Shown in pieces: positions 1 to 5,142 of a stretch of 5,142 bases of DNA (position 1 is the first letter of the stretch; each line of letters begins with the position of its first letter). The notes under the pieces were generated by a model, which saw only the letters and a list, made by a program, of their open reading frames with translations, made no database searches and was not told where the DNA came from. The DNA is from CAZVEV01 sp964625865 (GTDB lineage: Bacteria; Planctomycetota; Phycisphaerae; SM23-33), in NCBI GenBank assembly GCA_964625865.1, contig CAZVEV010000377.1, forward strand, positions 1-5,142, written 5' to 3'. A program made the position numbers and the translations under genes.

Positions 1-1
1 C

Positions 2-2530
2 GACAATACCCCCGGAGGTGACTACGTCGCGCAGTTCACCGTCGCGACCTCGACCGCTCGTGTGGTATCCCTGCCGGACTTCGCCCGCGGTCCGGGCCAG
101 ACCGTCAACGTCCCGACTGCCGGGGCGGGGCTGACCGTCGGCCTCGATGAGGCCACCGATGTCCTGGCCGTCGACTTCATACTGCGGTGGGATCCGGCCC
201 TGCTGACGGTCACCGACGTGGCCCTGTCGTCCGCCCTGGCCGCCGCCGGGTGGGACCTGACGACCAACCTGACTGTTCCGGGCCAGGCCGCTGTGGTCGC
301 CAGCACGACCACCACGGCGCTGACCGGAGCGGTGGACCTGGTGACCCTTACCGCCGAAGTGCCCACCGACGCGCCGTATGGGGCGAGCAACCTGCTGCGG
401 ATCGAGGACCTGCACGTCGGGGACAGTGTGGGACACATCGCCTCAGTTGCCGACGCGGCCGTCCACAAGGTCGCCTTCCTCGCCGACGCCAGCGGCAACG
501 CACGCTACTGGGGTCAGGACGCCTCGCTGATCGCCCGTGTCGTTGCCGGTCTCGACAGTGGCTTCGACGCTTACGATCTGACCGATCCGACGATTATCGC
601 CTCCACCACCGGCGACGGCGTGCTGTCGGCTACCAGTGTCGCCCACTTGGCCCGCAAGACCGTCGGCCTGGACCAGCCGACGATTCCCGACCTGCCCGAT
701 CCGCTGCCGGCGATACCGTCCGGCGGGCCTGACCCGACGCTGGCGATCTCATCCGGCAACACGGCCTTCGGCGGCCAGTCGCTGATCCTGCCGGTGATGG
801 TCACCGACAGCGCCGCCGGCCTCCAGGCGGTCCTGCTGAGGATCACCTACGACACAACTGTCTTCGACATGACCAACGCCGAGGTAGCTCTCGGGGCCTT
901 GGTCAGCGGCCTGGCCGGCGATGCAGGCTGGGCACTGACGCCGAACGTCGACGATGCGGCCGGTACGATGACCGTGCTGGCCCACTCGGCCGTGGCCCTG
1001 CCGGACCAGACCGGCGATCTGCTCGATATCACCTGGAACGTGCGCCCTGATGCCCCGACCGGCCTGACGGCCCTCGACCTGGACCAGGACGCCAGCTACC
1101 TCAATGGCGGTCAACTGACCCTGACGGCTGTCGATGGGGACCTCACCGTCGAGTCCAACGCTCCGGACCTGCAGGCCTCCAGCGACACGGGCGCCAGTTC
1201 GAGCGACAACCGGACGAATCGGGACAACAGCGATGCGGCCAAGGTGCTCACGTTCGACGTTCCCGGCACGAGGGCCGGTTGGACAGTCAGACTCTACGCT
1301 GACGGGGTGCTTATCGGCAGCGCCGTCGCGACCGAGGCGACGACCACCGTCACGACCGACGGCACGACGGAACTGGCCGACGGCGTTTACAGCATCACGG
1401 CCCGCCAGGAAGAGCCGGGCCAGGCCGAGTCGGGCGACTCGTTGGCGCTGGTCATCACCATCGACACCGTCGCGCCAACGGTCGACGGATTCGGCCTGGG
1501 TAGTTCGCACACCGAGTGGCGCATCGGCACCGTGGACTCGGCCGAGTGGACCACCGGACGGGCGTACGAGACGGCGCCATGGTCGACGGTCAACGTGCTG
1601 GCGGTGAGCTTCGATGAAGCCGTCACGGCCGTCGCGGGCGACATGGCGGTGACGGGCATCGACGCCGGAGCCGTAGCGGCCACGGCCGTCGCCGGCGACC
1701 AGACGACCGACCTGGCGTTCACCGTAGCGGGAACCGCCGGCGGATACCTGGACAAGGACCGCTACGACGTGGCGCTCGGGGCGGGCGTGACGGACATTGC
1801 GGGCAACCCGGTGGCCGGCTGGTCGGCCGACCTGGCGCTCCTGCCGGGCGACATCAACGGCGACGGCGAGGTCGGCTCCCTGGACCGGCGCGACCTGCGG
1901 AACGCCTATGGGTCGGAGATCGGCCACGCGGGGTACAGCGTGCTGGTGGACGTCAACGGCGACGGCAGCGCCGGGTCCCTGGACCGCCGGGTGCTCCGCA
2001 ACCACTACGCCGAGTCGCTGCCGGTGGTCCCGCAAGCAGCGATCCAGACCGACACTACGCCGGGTGGGGCCGTGCTGACGGCGGGATCAACGGTGACGAT
2101 GCGGACGTTCACGACAGCAGATGGCCAAGCCGTTGTGGCCGAATGGTCCGCCGCCCGAGCCCGTGCGCCTGTAGACGCCCAGGGCGGGGACCTCGCGGGC
2201 CCCGTCTACGCCATGGCGTCGATAACCGGCGCTCGTACTCGATCGGTCGCACGGACCGCAGACGCTCAGATCGCCGATATACAAGAGACGACGTCGACGA
2301 ACGTGTCAGTCGTGGCCGAGGCCTCCGGGGCCGACGTCCAATGGTCTGAGGCGGAGCTCCGGCTCGCCGCAAGTGATGCTGTCGCCTCCGGGACGGTTGC
2401 CGCATCGGAAGCGGATGGGTACGGGCACGTGGTCGGATCGTGGGCTGCATTCGAGTCAGTGTCCATTCCTGCCATAGGGATGAGCCTCTCATCAGGTCTG
2501 ACGGACCCGCTGACGGGAGAGGATGTCTAG
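2..2530 (+). CDS. Large modular extracellular protein with cohesin-like, Ig-like and dockerin modules (5' partial)
   Basis: The reading frame is open from the first complete codon at position 2 to the TAG at 2528-2530, so the start lies upstream. The GTG at 62 is only an internal valine: the 20 codons before it read smoothly and end an earlier module (GGDYVAQFTV). Residues here are numbered from codon 62. Modules in order are cohesin-like 1 (about 2-120), a degenerate dockerin-like pair (138-206), cohesin-like 2 (224-364), an Ig-like module (366-472), a second Ig-like module (470-590), a type I dockerin (594-652), and an unassigned tail (653-822). The family role is extracellular: these modules mediate calcium-dependent protein-protein contacts. 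There is no visible catalytic domain, C-terminal membrane helix or PEP-CTERM signal in the part seen. Third positions are mostly G or C until the tail. I infer a secreted scaffold or adhesin-like protein, but the missing N-terminus could carry an enzyme. Confidence is high for coding and moderate for function. Confidence 0.93.
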   Translation, partial: DNTPGGDYVAQFTVATSTARVVSLPDFARGPGQTVNVPTAGAGLTVGLDEATDVLAVDFILRWDPALLTVTDVALSSALAAAGWDLTTNLTVPGQAAVVASTTTTALTGAVDLVTLTAEVPTDAPYGASNLLRIEDLHVGDSVGHIASVADAAVHKVAFLADASGNARYWGQDASLIARVVAGLDSGFDAYDLTDPTIIASTTGDGVLSATSVAHLARKTVGLDQPTIPDLPDPLPAIPSGGPDPTLAISSGNTAFGGQSLILPVMVTDSAAGLQAVLLRITYDTTVFDMTNAEVALGALVSGLAGDAGWALTPNVDDAAGTMTVLAHSAVALPDQTGDLLDITWNVRPDAPTGLTALDLDQDASYLNGGQLTLTAVDGDLTVESNAPDLQASSDTGASSSDNRTNRDNSDAAKVLTFDVPGTRAGWTVRLYADGVLIGSAVATEATTTVTTDGTTELADGVYSITARQEEPGQAESGDSLALVITIDTVAPTVDGFGLGSSHTEWRIGTVDSAEWTTGRAYETAPWSTVNVLAVSFDEAVTAVAGDMAVTGIDAGAVAATAVAGDQTTDLAFTVAGTAGGYLDKDRYDVALGAGVTDIAGNPVAGWSADLALLPGDINGDGEVGSLDRRDLRNAYGSEIGHAGYSVLVDVNGDGSAGSLDRRVLRNHYAESLPVVPQAAIQTDTTPGGAVLTAGSTVTMRTFTTADGQAVVAEWSAARARAPVDAQGGDLAGPVYAMASITGARTRSVARTADAQIADIQETTSTNVSVVAEASGADVQWSEAELRLAASDAVASGTVAASEADGYGHVVGSWAAFESVSIPAIGMSLSSGLTDPLTGEDV
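65..421 (+). other. Cohesin-like module 1
   Basis: The segment follows the cohesin-type beta-sandwich pattern: a short extracellular strand (VVSLPDFARGPGQTVNVP), then a strand ending in an aromatic-x-D-P motif (DFILRWDPALLTVTDV), later alternating strands, and a closing strand with DAPYGASNLLRIEDLHVG. In known cohesins the Y/W-D-P-x-x-L signature is typical. Assignment rests on pattern memory, not a profile search; a related invasin or Ig-fold is possible. It may be one half of a cohesin-dockerin pair with the dockerins further along the same protein. Confidence 0.6.
473..679 (+). other. Degenerate dockerin-like pair, second calcium loop impaired
   Basis: Two half-repeats have the dockerin layout of a 12-residue loop followed by a helix. 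The first reads ADASGNARYWGQD followed by ASLIARVVAGL, and keeps D142 at loop position 1, N146 at position 5 and D153 at position 12. The second reads STTGDGVLSATS followed by VAHLARKTVGL. Its loop position 1 is S181 (codon 602-604) and position 12 is S192 (codon 635-637), where aspartate is expected; only D185 at position 5 remains. The VAGL and TVGL helix ends match the usual dockerin pair. It is followed by a proline-rich linker (PTIPDLPDPLPAIP). I infer loss of normal calcium binding in the second half. Confidence 0.6.
731..1153 (+). other. Cohesin-like module 2
   Basis: This is a second beta-rich module with the same plan as the first: an opening strand (PTLAISSGNTAFGGQSLILP), a strand around LQAVLLRITYDTTVFDMTNA with the Y-D-x-x-x-F variant of the cohesin Y-D-P motif, a G-W motif (GDAGWALTPNVDD) that parallels AAGWDLTTNL in module 1, and a closing strand (TALDLDQDASYLNGGQ). 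The shared G-W and D-P-x-x-L positions support duplication of a cohesin-dockerin unit, although divergence is large. Assignment is from visible pattern only. Confidence 0.58.
1157..1831 (+). other. Two Ig-like modules before the dockerin
   Basis: The first part (about 1157-1477) opens with APDLQASSDTGASSSDN and closes with SLALVITIDTVAPTV. Those are the familiar borders of bacterial Ig-like repeats, in which a strand such as WTVRLYADGVLIGSA lies in the middle. The second part (about 1469-1831) contains VNVLAVSFDEAVTAVAGD and closes with DIAGNPVAGW, the pattern of SbsA-like Ig domains (Big_5 type). Such modules are spacers in long secreted proteins. The first repeat's middle is eroded: the normally conserved T-x-x-P-x-F-x-G stretch is replaced by RTNRDNSDAAKVLTFDV. 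Confidence 0.6.
1850..1909 (+). repeat. Dockerin half-repeat 1
   Basis: First copy of the 20-codon dockerin half, from the loop aspartate to the tyrosine ending RNAY. It pairs with the copy at 1949-2008 and keeps 14 or more of 20 residues identical, including all calcium ligands. Confidence 0.85.
1949..2008 (+). repeat. Dockerin half-repeat 2
   Basis: Second copy of the dockerin half, starting 99 bases after the first and in the same frame. Differences fall mainly at loop positions 7-8 (EV versus SA) and in the helix (DLRNAY versus VLRNHY). Confidence 0.85.
2018..2527 (+). other. C-terminal tail of the modular protein, no recognised domain
   Basis: About 170 residues after the dockerin, rich in Ala, Thr, Ser and Val, with some aromatic-containing segments (VVAEWSAARARAPVD, VQWSEAELRLAASDAV, GHVVGSWAAFESV). 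No transmembrane helix, basic end or sorting motif is visible; the protein ends LTGEDV. GC at third positions falls to about 70% by hand count, against about 98% in the dockerin and about 88% in cohesin module 1, so this part has a different history or weaker constraint. It may be a cell-surface or partner-binding region, or an eroding extension. Confidence 0.6.
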
Positions 2531-2544
2531 CCCGTCTGTTTCGC

Positions 2545-2559
2545 GGTGATTGCTTCACC
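2545..2559 (+). terminator. Small stem-loop after the first gene (weak terminator candidate)
   Basis: GGTGA and TCACC form a perfect 5-bp stem around the loop TTGCT, 15 bases after the TAG. No T-run follows, and the stem is short, so it is at best a weak or Rho-assisted stop, or chance. Confidence 0.2.
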
Positions 2560-2575
2560 CATCGACACGGGGCTT

Positions 2576-2686
2576 TCACAGGTCATCTTCCCGGCGTATC
2601 ATCTTGGTCAACGTGGCCTTGTCGATCCCCTTCGCCGTGAACGAGCCCGATGGCGGGGACGGCCGGGCCGACACGATCAGCTTGGA
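2576..2686 (-). pseudogene. Possible 3' remnant of a minus-strand gene
   Basis: On the minus strand a frame runs into a TGA at 2578-2576. Within the gap it reads about 36 codons ending SFTAKGIDKATLTKMIRRED plus two residues. By hand count 32 of the 36 codons ending at 2686 have G or C in the third position, while first and second positions are near 50%. That is the profile of a real coding strand here, whereas the + strand frame shows no such pattern. The frame stays open further into the enzyme gene, but there it is just the antisense of real codons. The only in-gap start is a GTG at 2674-2672 (32 residues) without a convincing ribosome site. I do not recognise the protein. A truncated relic is the likeliest reading; a genuine small gene is possible. 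Confidence 0.33.
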
Positions 2687-2710
2687 ACCGCGGACACGAC
2701 AGATACGGTA

Positions 2711-2719
2711 GAAGGCAGG
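2711..2719 (+). promoter_or_regulatory. Ribosome binding site candidate for the secreted enzyme
   Basis: A purine-rich GAAGGCAGG lies six bases before the ATG at 2726. It matches the Shine-Dalgarno core only partly, but its spacing is normal. With the signal peptide that begins exactly at this ATG it supports the chosen start over any upstream codon in the open frame. Confidence 0.4.
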
Positions 2720-2725
2720 TATCCC

Positions 2726-2806
2726 ATGAGATGTGCACTTCAGACAGGCCTCGCACTTGCGGTGGCGGCGACGTGTCTTTTCGCAACAGGCGCCGCCGGT
2801 GCGGCG
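2726..2806 (+). other. Signal peptide of the secreted enzyme
   Basis: One arginine near the start, then a hydrophobic core of about 18 residues (residues 8-25) and small residues G25-A26-A27 before D28. This is the n-h-c layout of a Sec signal. Without twin arginine it is not a Tat signal; C17 is preceded by A-A-T, which is not a usual lipobox, so a lipoprotein is unlikely. Confidence 0.85.
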
Positions 2807-5142
2807 GACACTGCGGCGCGGTTCCGTCGTCAGCAGTTCAAGATCGACGGCCGCCCCGCGTTCATCATCGCACCGGCCAAGAAGCGCTCCGGCGCCACGC
2901 CGTGGGTCCTGTACGCCCCCACGCTGGGGCGCGGCCTGCCCGGCGGGGCCGAGCACTGGATGTTCGGACAGTTCCTCGATGCGGGCATCGCCATTGCGGG
3001 CGTCGACGTGGGCGAGTCGTACGGCAGCCCGGCAGGGCGGGCGACGTACACGGCCCTGCACAAGCACCTGACGACCACACAGGGCTTCGCGCCCAAGGCC
3101 TGCCTGCTCGCGCGAAGCCGCGGCGGGCTGATGCTCTACTGCTGGGCCGTCGAGAACCCCGACAAGGTCAGCGGCGTGGCGGGGATCTACCCCGTCTGCA
3201 ACATCGCCAGCTACCCGGGCCTGAAACGTGCGTGCGGCGCGTATGGCCTGACCGAGGCCGAACTGAAGGCGAAACTCTCGGAGCATAATCCGGTCGATCG
3301 CCTGGCGGCCTTGGCCCGGGCCGGCGTGCCGATCTATCACATCCACGGCGACGTGGACAAGGTCGTGCCTCTCGAAGCCAACTCCGGCCTGCTCGCCCAA
3401 CGGTACACGAAACTCGGCGGGAACATCCGGCTGAACATCCCCGCAGGCCAGGGCCACAACATGTGGTCCGGCTTCTTCCAATGCCAGCCCCTCGTCGACT
3501 TCGTCATCGCCTGCGCCACGCTGGAGCGGCTGCAGCATTTCGGCAATATCACGGAACTGACGCCGTCGATCCCCCAGTACTTCTCGTGGATCAACAACAC
3601 CAACGAGGGGGCCACCGAGGCCCACACGCTGATCAACCTGAGGTTCTTCAAGTGGCTGCACGACGAATACGGGATGAAGCTGGGCATCTACGCGTGGGAC
3701 GCGGGCAACCTGGACAGCCAGCGGTACTACGGTTCGATGACGACCGACAAGTTCAAGGCCCAGTTCCCCAACGGCTGGGGCCCGTCGGCCAGGCTGGCGA
3801 GGTCGTTCGGCTGTCGCCTGGGTATCTGGGGCGGGCCCGACGGATTCGGCCAGACCCCCGCCGAGGAGAAGGCCCGCACGGATATGCTCGTGACGATGGT
3901 GCGGGACTATGGCGTTCAACTGTTCAAGTTCGACGCCGTCTGCGGGCAACTCCGCGACGAGAAGCAACCCGCCTTCGCCAACGCCATGAGCCGGTGCCGC
4001 CAAATCGCCCCGGACCTGATCGTCCTGAACCACCGCCTGAACCTGGGCGCCACCAAGCCGCACGCCACGACGTTCCTCTGGGGCGGGGCAGAGACCTATA
4101 TCGACGTGCACATGACCAACAGCACGACCGGCACGCACAACCGCGTGGCGGCGCTGTCTCGCGGCCTGCCGCCTGAACTGAAACGCCTGACCGAAGACCA
4201 CGGCGTGTGCCTCTCGTCCTGCCTGGACTTCTGGGACGACGACCTGATCCTGCAGGCGTTTAATCGCAGCCTGATCCTGGCGCCGGAGACGTACGGCAAT
4301 CCGTGGCTGCTCCGTGACGAGGAGTTTCCCAAGCTCGCCCGCATCTACAACCTGCACTACCGCAATCGCGAGATCCTCGTGCGCGGCATGGTCTTGCCGG
4401 AAGAGAAGTACGGCCCCCACGCGGTGGCGCGCGGCGATGCCGGGCGACGCTTCATCACGCTGCGGAACCTCACGTGGCAGCCGGTGACGTACAGTGTGAA
4501 ACTCGATCGGGAGATCGGGCTGACCGCAAGGGGCCAGGTCGAGCTGCGACGCTATCATCCGTCCGAGGCGATCCTGGGCACGCACCGGTATGGCGAGACC
4601 GTCAAGGTCACGGTCGATCCCTTCCGCTCGTGCCTCCTGCTGGCCGCCGTCACGCCGATCGGCGAAGTCGGCATCGCGGGAAGCGACTACGAGATCGTGC
4701 GCGACACGAAGGGCAAGGACGTGATCGTCAAGGTGCTCGGTCGGCCGGGGACGGCAGCGACGATCAAGGTCAGGCCCGGCGGTCGAAAGTTCAGCAAGGC
4801 CGTGCTCGATGGGAAGGACGCGGCGGGCACGCTCGACAAGGGGCTGAAGGTGACGTTCGGCGGGCGGAAGCTGACGAAGGCGTGGCATCGCAAGCTGGCG
4901 GATCTGAAGAAGGTCGACGTCCCCGCCGACGCCGCCGCCCTCTACGAGGCCACCTGCTTCAGCGCCCCGAACACGGCCCTCGAGGTCCAGTCGATCCTGC
5001 GGTCGGGGGCGACGAAGATCCCGCAGGTCCAGGCGGCCCGCGACGCCTTCTTCGGCCAGGACCTGTTCTGGAGACGCGGCATCTCGGACCGGTACATGTT
5101 CGACGGCAGGGACGAGACGTTCTTCGGCGCGTTTCGGTACAA
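2726..5142 (+). CDS. Secreted alpha/beta-hydrolase fused to an alpha-galactosidase-like glycoside hydrolase (3' partial)
   Basis: 805 codons are open from the ATG at 2726 to the window end. Residues 1 to about 27 form a Sec signal peptide (MRCALQ, then a hydrophobic LALAVAATCLFATGAAGA), with cleavage likely near A26/A27. C17 is not in a lipobox. Residues 30-265 form an alpha/beta-hydrolase with nucleophile S131 in ARSRGG, acid D211 in HGDVDKVVP and base H244 in GQGHNMW. Residues 275-550 resemble a GH27/GH36-type barrel, with KFD at 401-403 as the candidate nucleophile. A beta-sandwich follows (570-642), then a possible discoidin-like domain begins near 745. The enzyme would act outside the cytoplasm; I infer de-esterification plus glycoside cleavage of a decorated glycan, but the substrate is not readable. 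I recall similar unnamed proteins in planctomycetes. The frame runs without a stop, with strong third-position GC throughout, so the long antisense frames over it are shadows. The start is supported by the signal peptide and the ribosome site. Confidence 0.9.
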   Translation, partial: MRCALQTGLALAVAATCLFATGAAGAADTAARFRRQQFKIDGRPAFIIAPAKKRSGATPWVLYAPTLGRGLPGGAEHWMFGQFLDAGIAIAGVDVGESYGSPAGRATYTALHKHLTTTQGFAPKACLLARSRGGLMLYCWAVENPDKVSGVAGIYPVCNIASYPGLKRACGAYGLTEAELKAKLSEHNPVDRLAALARAGVPIYHIHGDVDKVVPLEANSGLLAQRYTKLGGNIRLNIPAGQGHNMWSGFFQCQPLVDFVIACATLERLQHFGNITELTPSIPQYFSWINNTNEGATEAHTLINLRFFKWLHDEYGMKLGIYAWDAGNLDSQRYYGSMTTDKFKAQFPNGWGPSARLARSFGCRLGIWGGPDGFGQTPAEEKARTDMLVTMVRDYGVQLFKFDAVCGQLRDEKQPAFANAMSRCRQIAPDLIVLNHRLNLGATKPHATTFLWGGAETYIDVHMTNSTTGTHNRVAALSRGLPPELKRLTEDHGVCLSSCLDFWDDDLILQAFNRSLILAPETYGNPWLLRDEEFPKLARIYNLHYRNREILVRGMVLPEEKYGPHAVARGDAGRRFITLRNLTWQPVTYSVKLDREIGLTARGQVELRRYHPSEAILGTHRYGETVKVTVDPFRSCLLLAAVTPIGEVGIAGSDYEIVRDTKGKDVIVKVLGRPGTAATIKVRPGGRKFSKAVLDGKDAAGTLDKGLKVTFGGRKLTKAWHRKLADLKKVDVPADAAALYEATCFSAPNTALEVQSILRSGATKIPQVQAARDAFFGQDLFWRRGISDRYMFDGRDETFFGAFRY
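2813..3520 (+). other. Alpha/beta-hydrolase domain with Ser-Asp-His triad
   Basis: The order of elements fits an alpha/beta-hydrolase of the esterase/prolyl-oligopeptidase type: a strand with YAPTLGR (63-69, candidate oxyanion region), DVGESYGSP (94-102), a nucleophile elbow LLARSRGG (S131, codon 3116-3118), GIYPVCN (153-159), HGDVDKVVP with D211 (codon 3356-3358), and GQGHNMW with H244 (codon 3455-3457). The residue two before the serine is alanine instead of the textbook glycine; I recall ARSRGG or similar as usual in this planctomycete family. Esterase on sugar acyl groups is the likeliest role; peptidase activity is less so. Confidence 0.82.
3548..4375 (+). other. Alpha-galactosidase-like (clan GH-D-like) barrel domain
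   Basis: The stretch has strand-like segments spaced as in a TIM barrel: MKLGIYAWDAGN (317-328), CRLGIWGGPDGFG (363-375), VQLFKFDAV (397-405), LIVLNHRLNLG (431-441), TFLWGGAETYIDV (449-461), GVCLSSCLDFWDDD (493-506) and LILAPETYGNPW (516-527). In clan GH-D the nucleophile aspartate sits in a K-x-D at the end of strand 4, which fits D403 (codon 3932-3934). The acid/base is unresolved: E456, D460, D491 and D501 are candidates. The similarity is by motif and layout; GH31 or a new family is possible. Confidence 0.6.
4433..5142 (+). other. C-terminal beta-sandwich and start of a possible discoidin-like domain
   Basis: Residues 570-642 (RRFITLRNLTWQPVTYSVKL, EIGL, then VKVTVDPFRSCLLLAAV) look like the all-beta domain found after glycoside hydrolase barrels. 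Residues 645-740 are lysine-rich and beta-like, with KDVIVKVLGRPGTAATIKV. From about 745 a helical-looking stretch leads to SDRYMFDGRDETFF, which recalls the D-G-D-x-x-T-x-F/W signature of F5/8 type C (discoidin) domains that bind sugars. The window cuts the domain, so this last call is tentative. Confidence 0.4.

Larger units (their letters stand above)
1841..2017 (+). other. Type I dockerin with two intact calcium loops
   Basis: Two loops fit D-x-N-x-D-G-x-x-x-x-x-D: D597/N599/D601/D608 and D630/N632/D634/D641 (numbered from codon 62). Each is followed by a helix of the form RRxLRNxY. Both halves share NGDGxxGSLDRRxLRNxY, so the duplication is almost perfect at protein level. Dockerins bind cohesins through these helices after calcium folding. 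This module is internal, followed by 170 more residues, whereas dockerins are often C-terminal. Only one codon in this stretch ends in A or T by my hand count, so it is strongly adapted to the genome's GC bias. Confidence 0.9.
2531..2725. other. Intergenic gap between the two genes
   Basis: These 195 bases separate the stop of the modular protein from the ATG of the secreted enzyme. The + strand frame shared by both genes has no stop across the gap, but its third-position GC is only about 50%, so translation of it is unlikely. A small hairpin lies just after the first stop and a minus-strand coding-like stretch fills the middle; both are listed separately. No clear -35/-10 promoter pair could be recognised, so it is undecided whether the second gene has its own promoter or is read from upstream. 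Confidence 0.6.

Noticed and set aside
62..64. GTG as the start codon of the modular protein
   Set aside because: The frame stays open to the window's left edge, and the upstream residues fit an extracellular module. No signal peptide follows the GTG.
187..732. A 181-codon + strand open frame in another phase
   Set aside because: It overlaps the modular protein fully, is dominated by Arg, Gly, Asp and Pro, and has no ribosome site or domain.
749..2035. A 428-codon minus-strand open frame opposite the modular protein
   Set aside because: The + strand carries recognisable cohesin-like and dockerin modules. The minus translation is Arg/Val/Gly-rich with no domain pattern, as expected of antisense in GC-rich DNA.
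2661..2671. CGGCC/GGCCG inverted repeat in the gap as a terminator or operator
   Set aside because: The loop would be a single base, so no hairpin can form, and such short palindromes are common at this GC content.
2774..2776. Lipoprotein cysteine at residue 17 of the enzyme
   Set aside because: The three residues before it are A-A-T, not a usual lipobox, and a better signal peptidase I site lies about ten residues later.
3463..4176. A 237-codon + strand open frame inside the enzyme gene
   Set aside because: It lies in a shifted phase over the alpha-galactosidase-like barrel and is Arg/Pro-rich; a shadow.
2576..4888. A 770-codon minus-strand open frame opposite the secreted enzyme
   Set aside because: It is the antisense of the enzyme's codons, made of Arg, Ala, Asp, Gly and His runs typical of shadows in GC-rich genes. 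The + strand protein has a signal peptide and a full catalytic triad. Only its last part, in the gap, was kept as a separate remnant candidate.

Overview
The window looks like a piece of a GC-rich bacterial genome, most plausibly a planctomycete (Planctomycetota, perhaps Phycisphaerae-like). This is an inference from three things: strong third-position GC bias, a giant secreted protein mixing cohesin-like, Ig-like and dockerin modules without other cellulosome parts, and a secreted hydrolase whose motifs (YAPTLGR, DVGESYGSP, ARSRGG, GIYPVCN, HIHGDVDKVVP) I recall mainly from planctomycete and verrucomicrobial polysaccharide degraders. No 16S or other taxonomic marker is present.

Layout: both genes are on the + strand, and both are cut by the window edges. 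Positions 2-2530 hold the 3' part of a large modular extracellular protein. In order it has the end of an upstream module, cohesin-like module 1, a degenerate dockerin-like pair, cohesin-like module 2, two Ig-like modules, a well-formed type I dockerin, and a 170-residue C-terminal tail with no recognised domain and clearly lower GC3. Positions 2531-2725 are an intergenic gap. In it the minus strand has a codon-like GC pattern ending in a stop at 2576-2578, which I read tentatively as the 3' remnant of a lost gene. Positions 2726-5142 hold a secreted multidomain enzyme, open at the window end. It has a signal peptide, an alpha/beta-hydrolase (esterase/peptidase-like) domain with a visible Ser-Asp-His triad, then an alpha-galactosidase-like (clan GH-D-like) barrel, a beta-sandwich, and the start of what may be a discoidin-like or carbohydrate-binding domain.

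How they may work together: the first protein looks like a surface or extracellular scaffold. The second looks like an enzyme that could remove ester substituents and cleave glycosidic bonds of a decorated polysaccharide. Their adjacency and shared orientation suggest a polysaccharide-utilisation neighbourhood, but no transporter, regulator or other enzyme lies in the window to confirm it. No tRNA, rRNA, CRISPR array, insertion sequence, attachment site or origin was seen.
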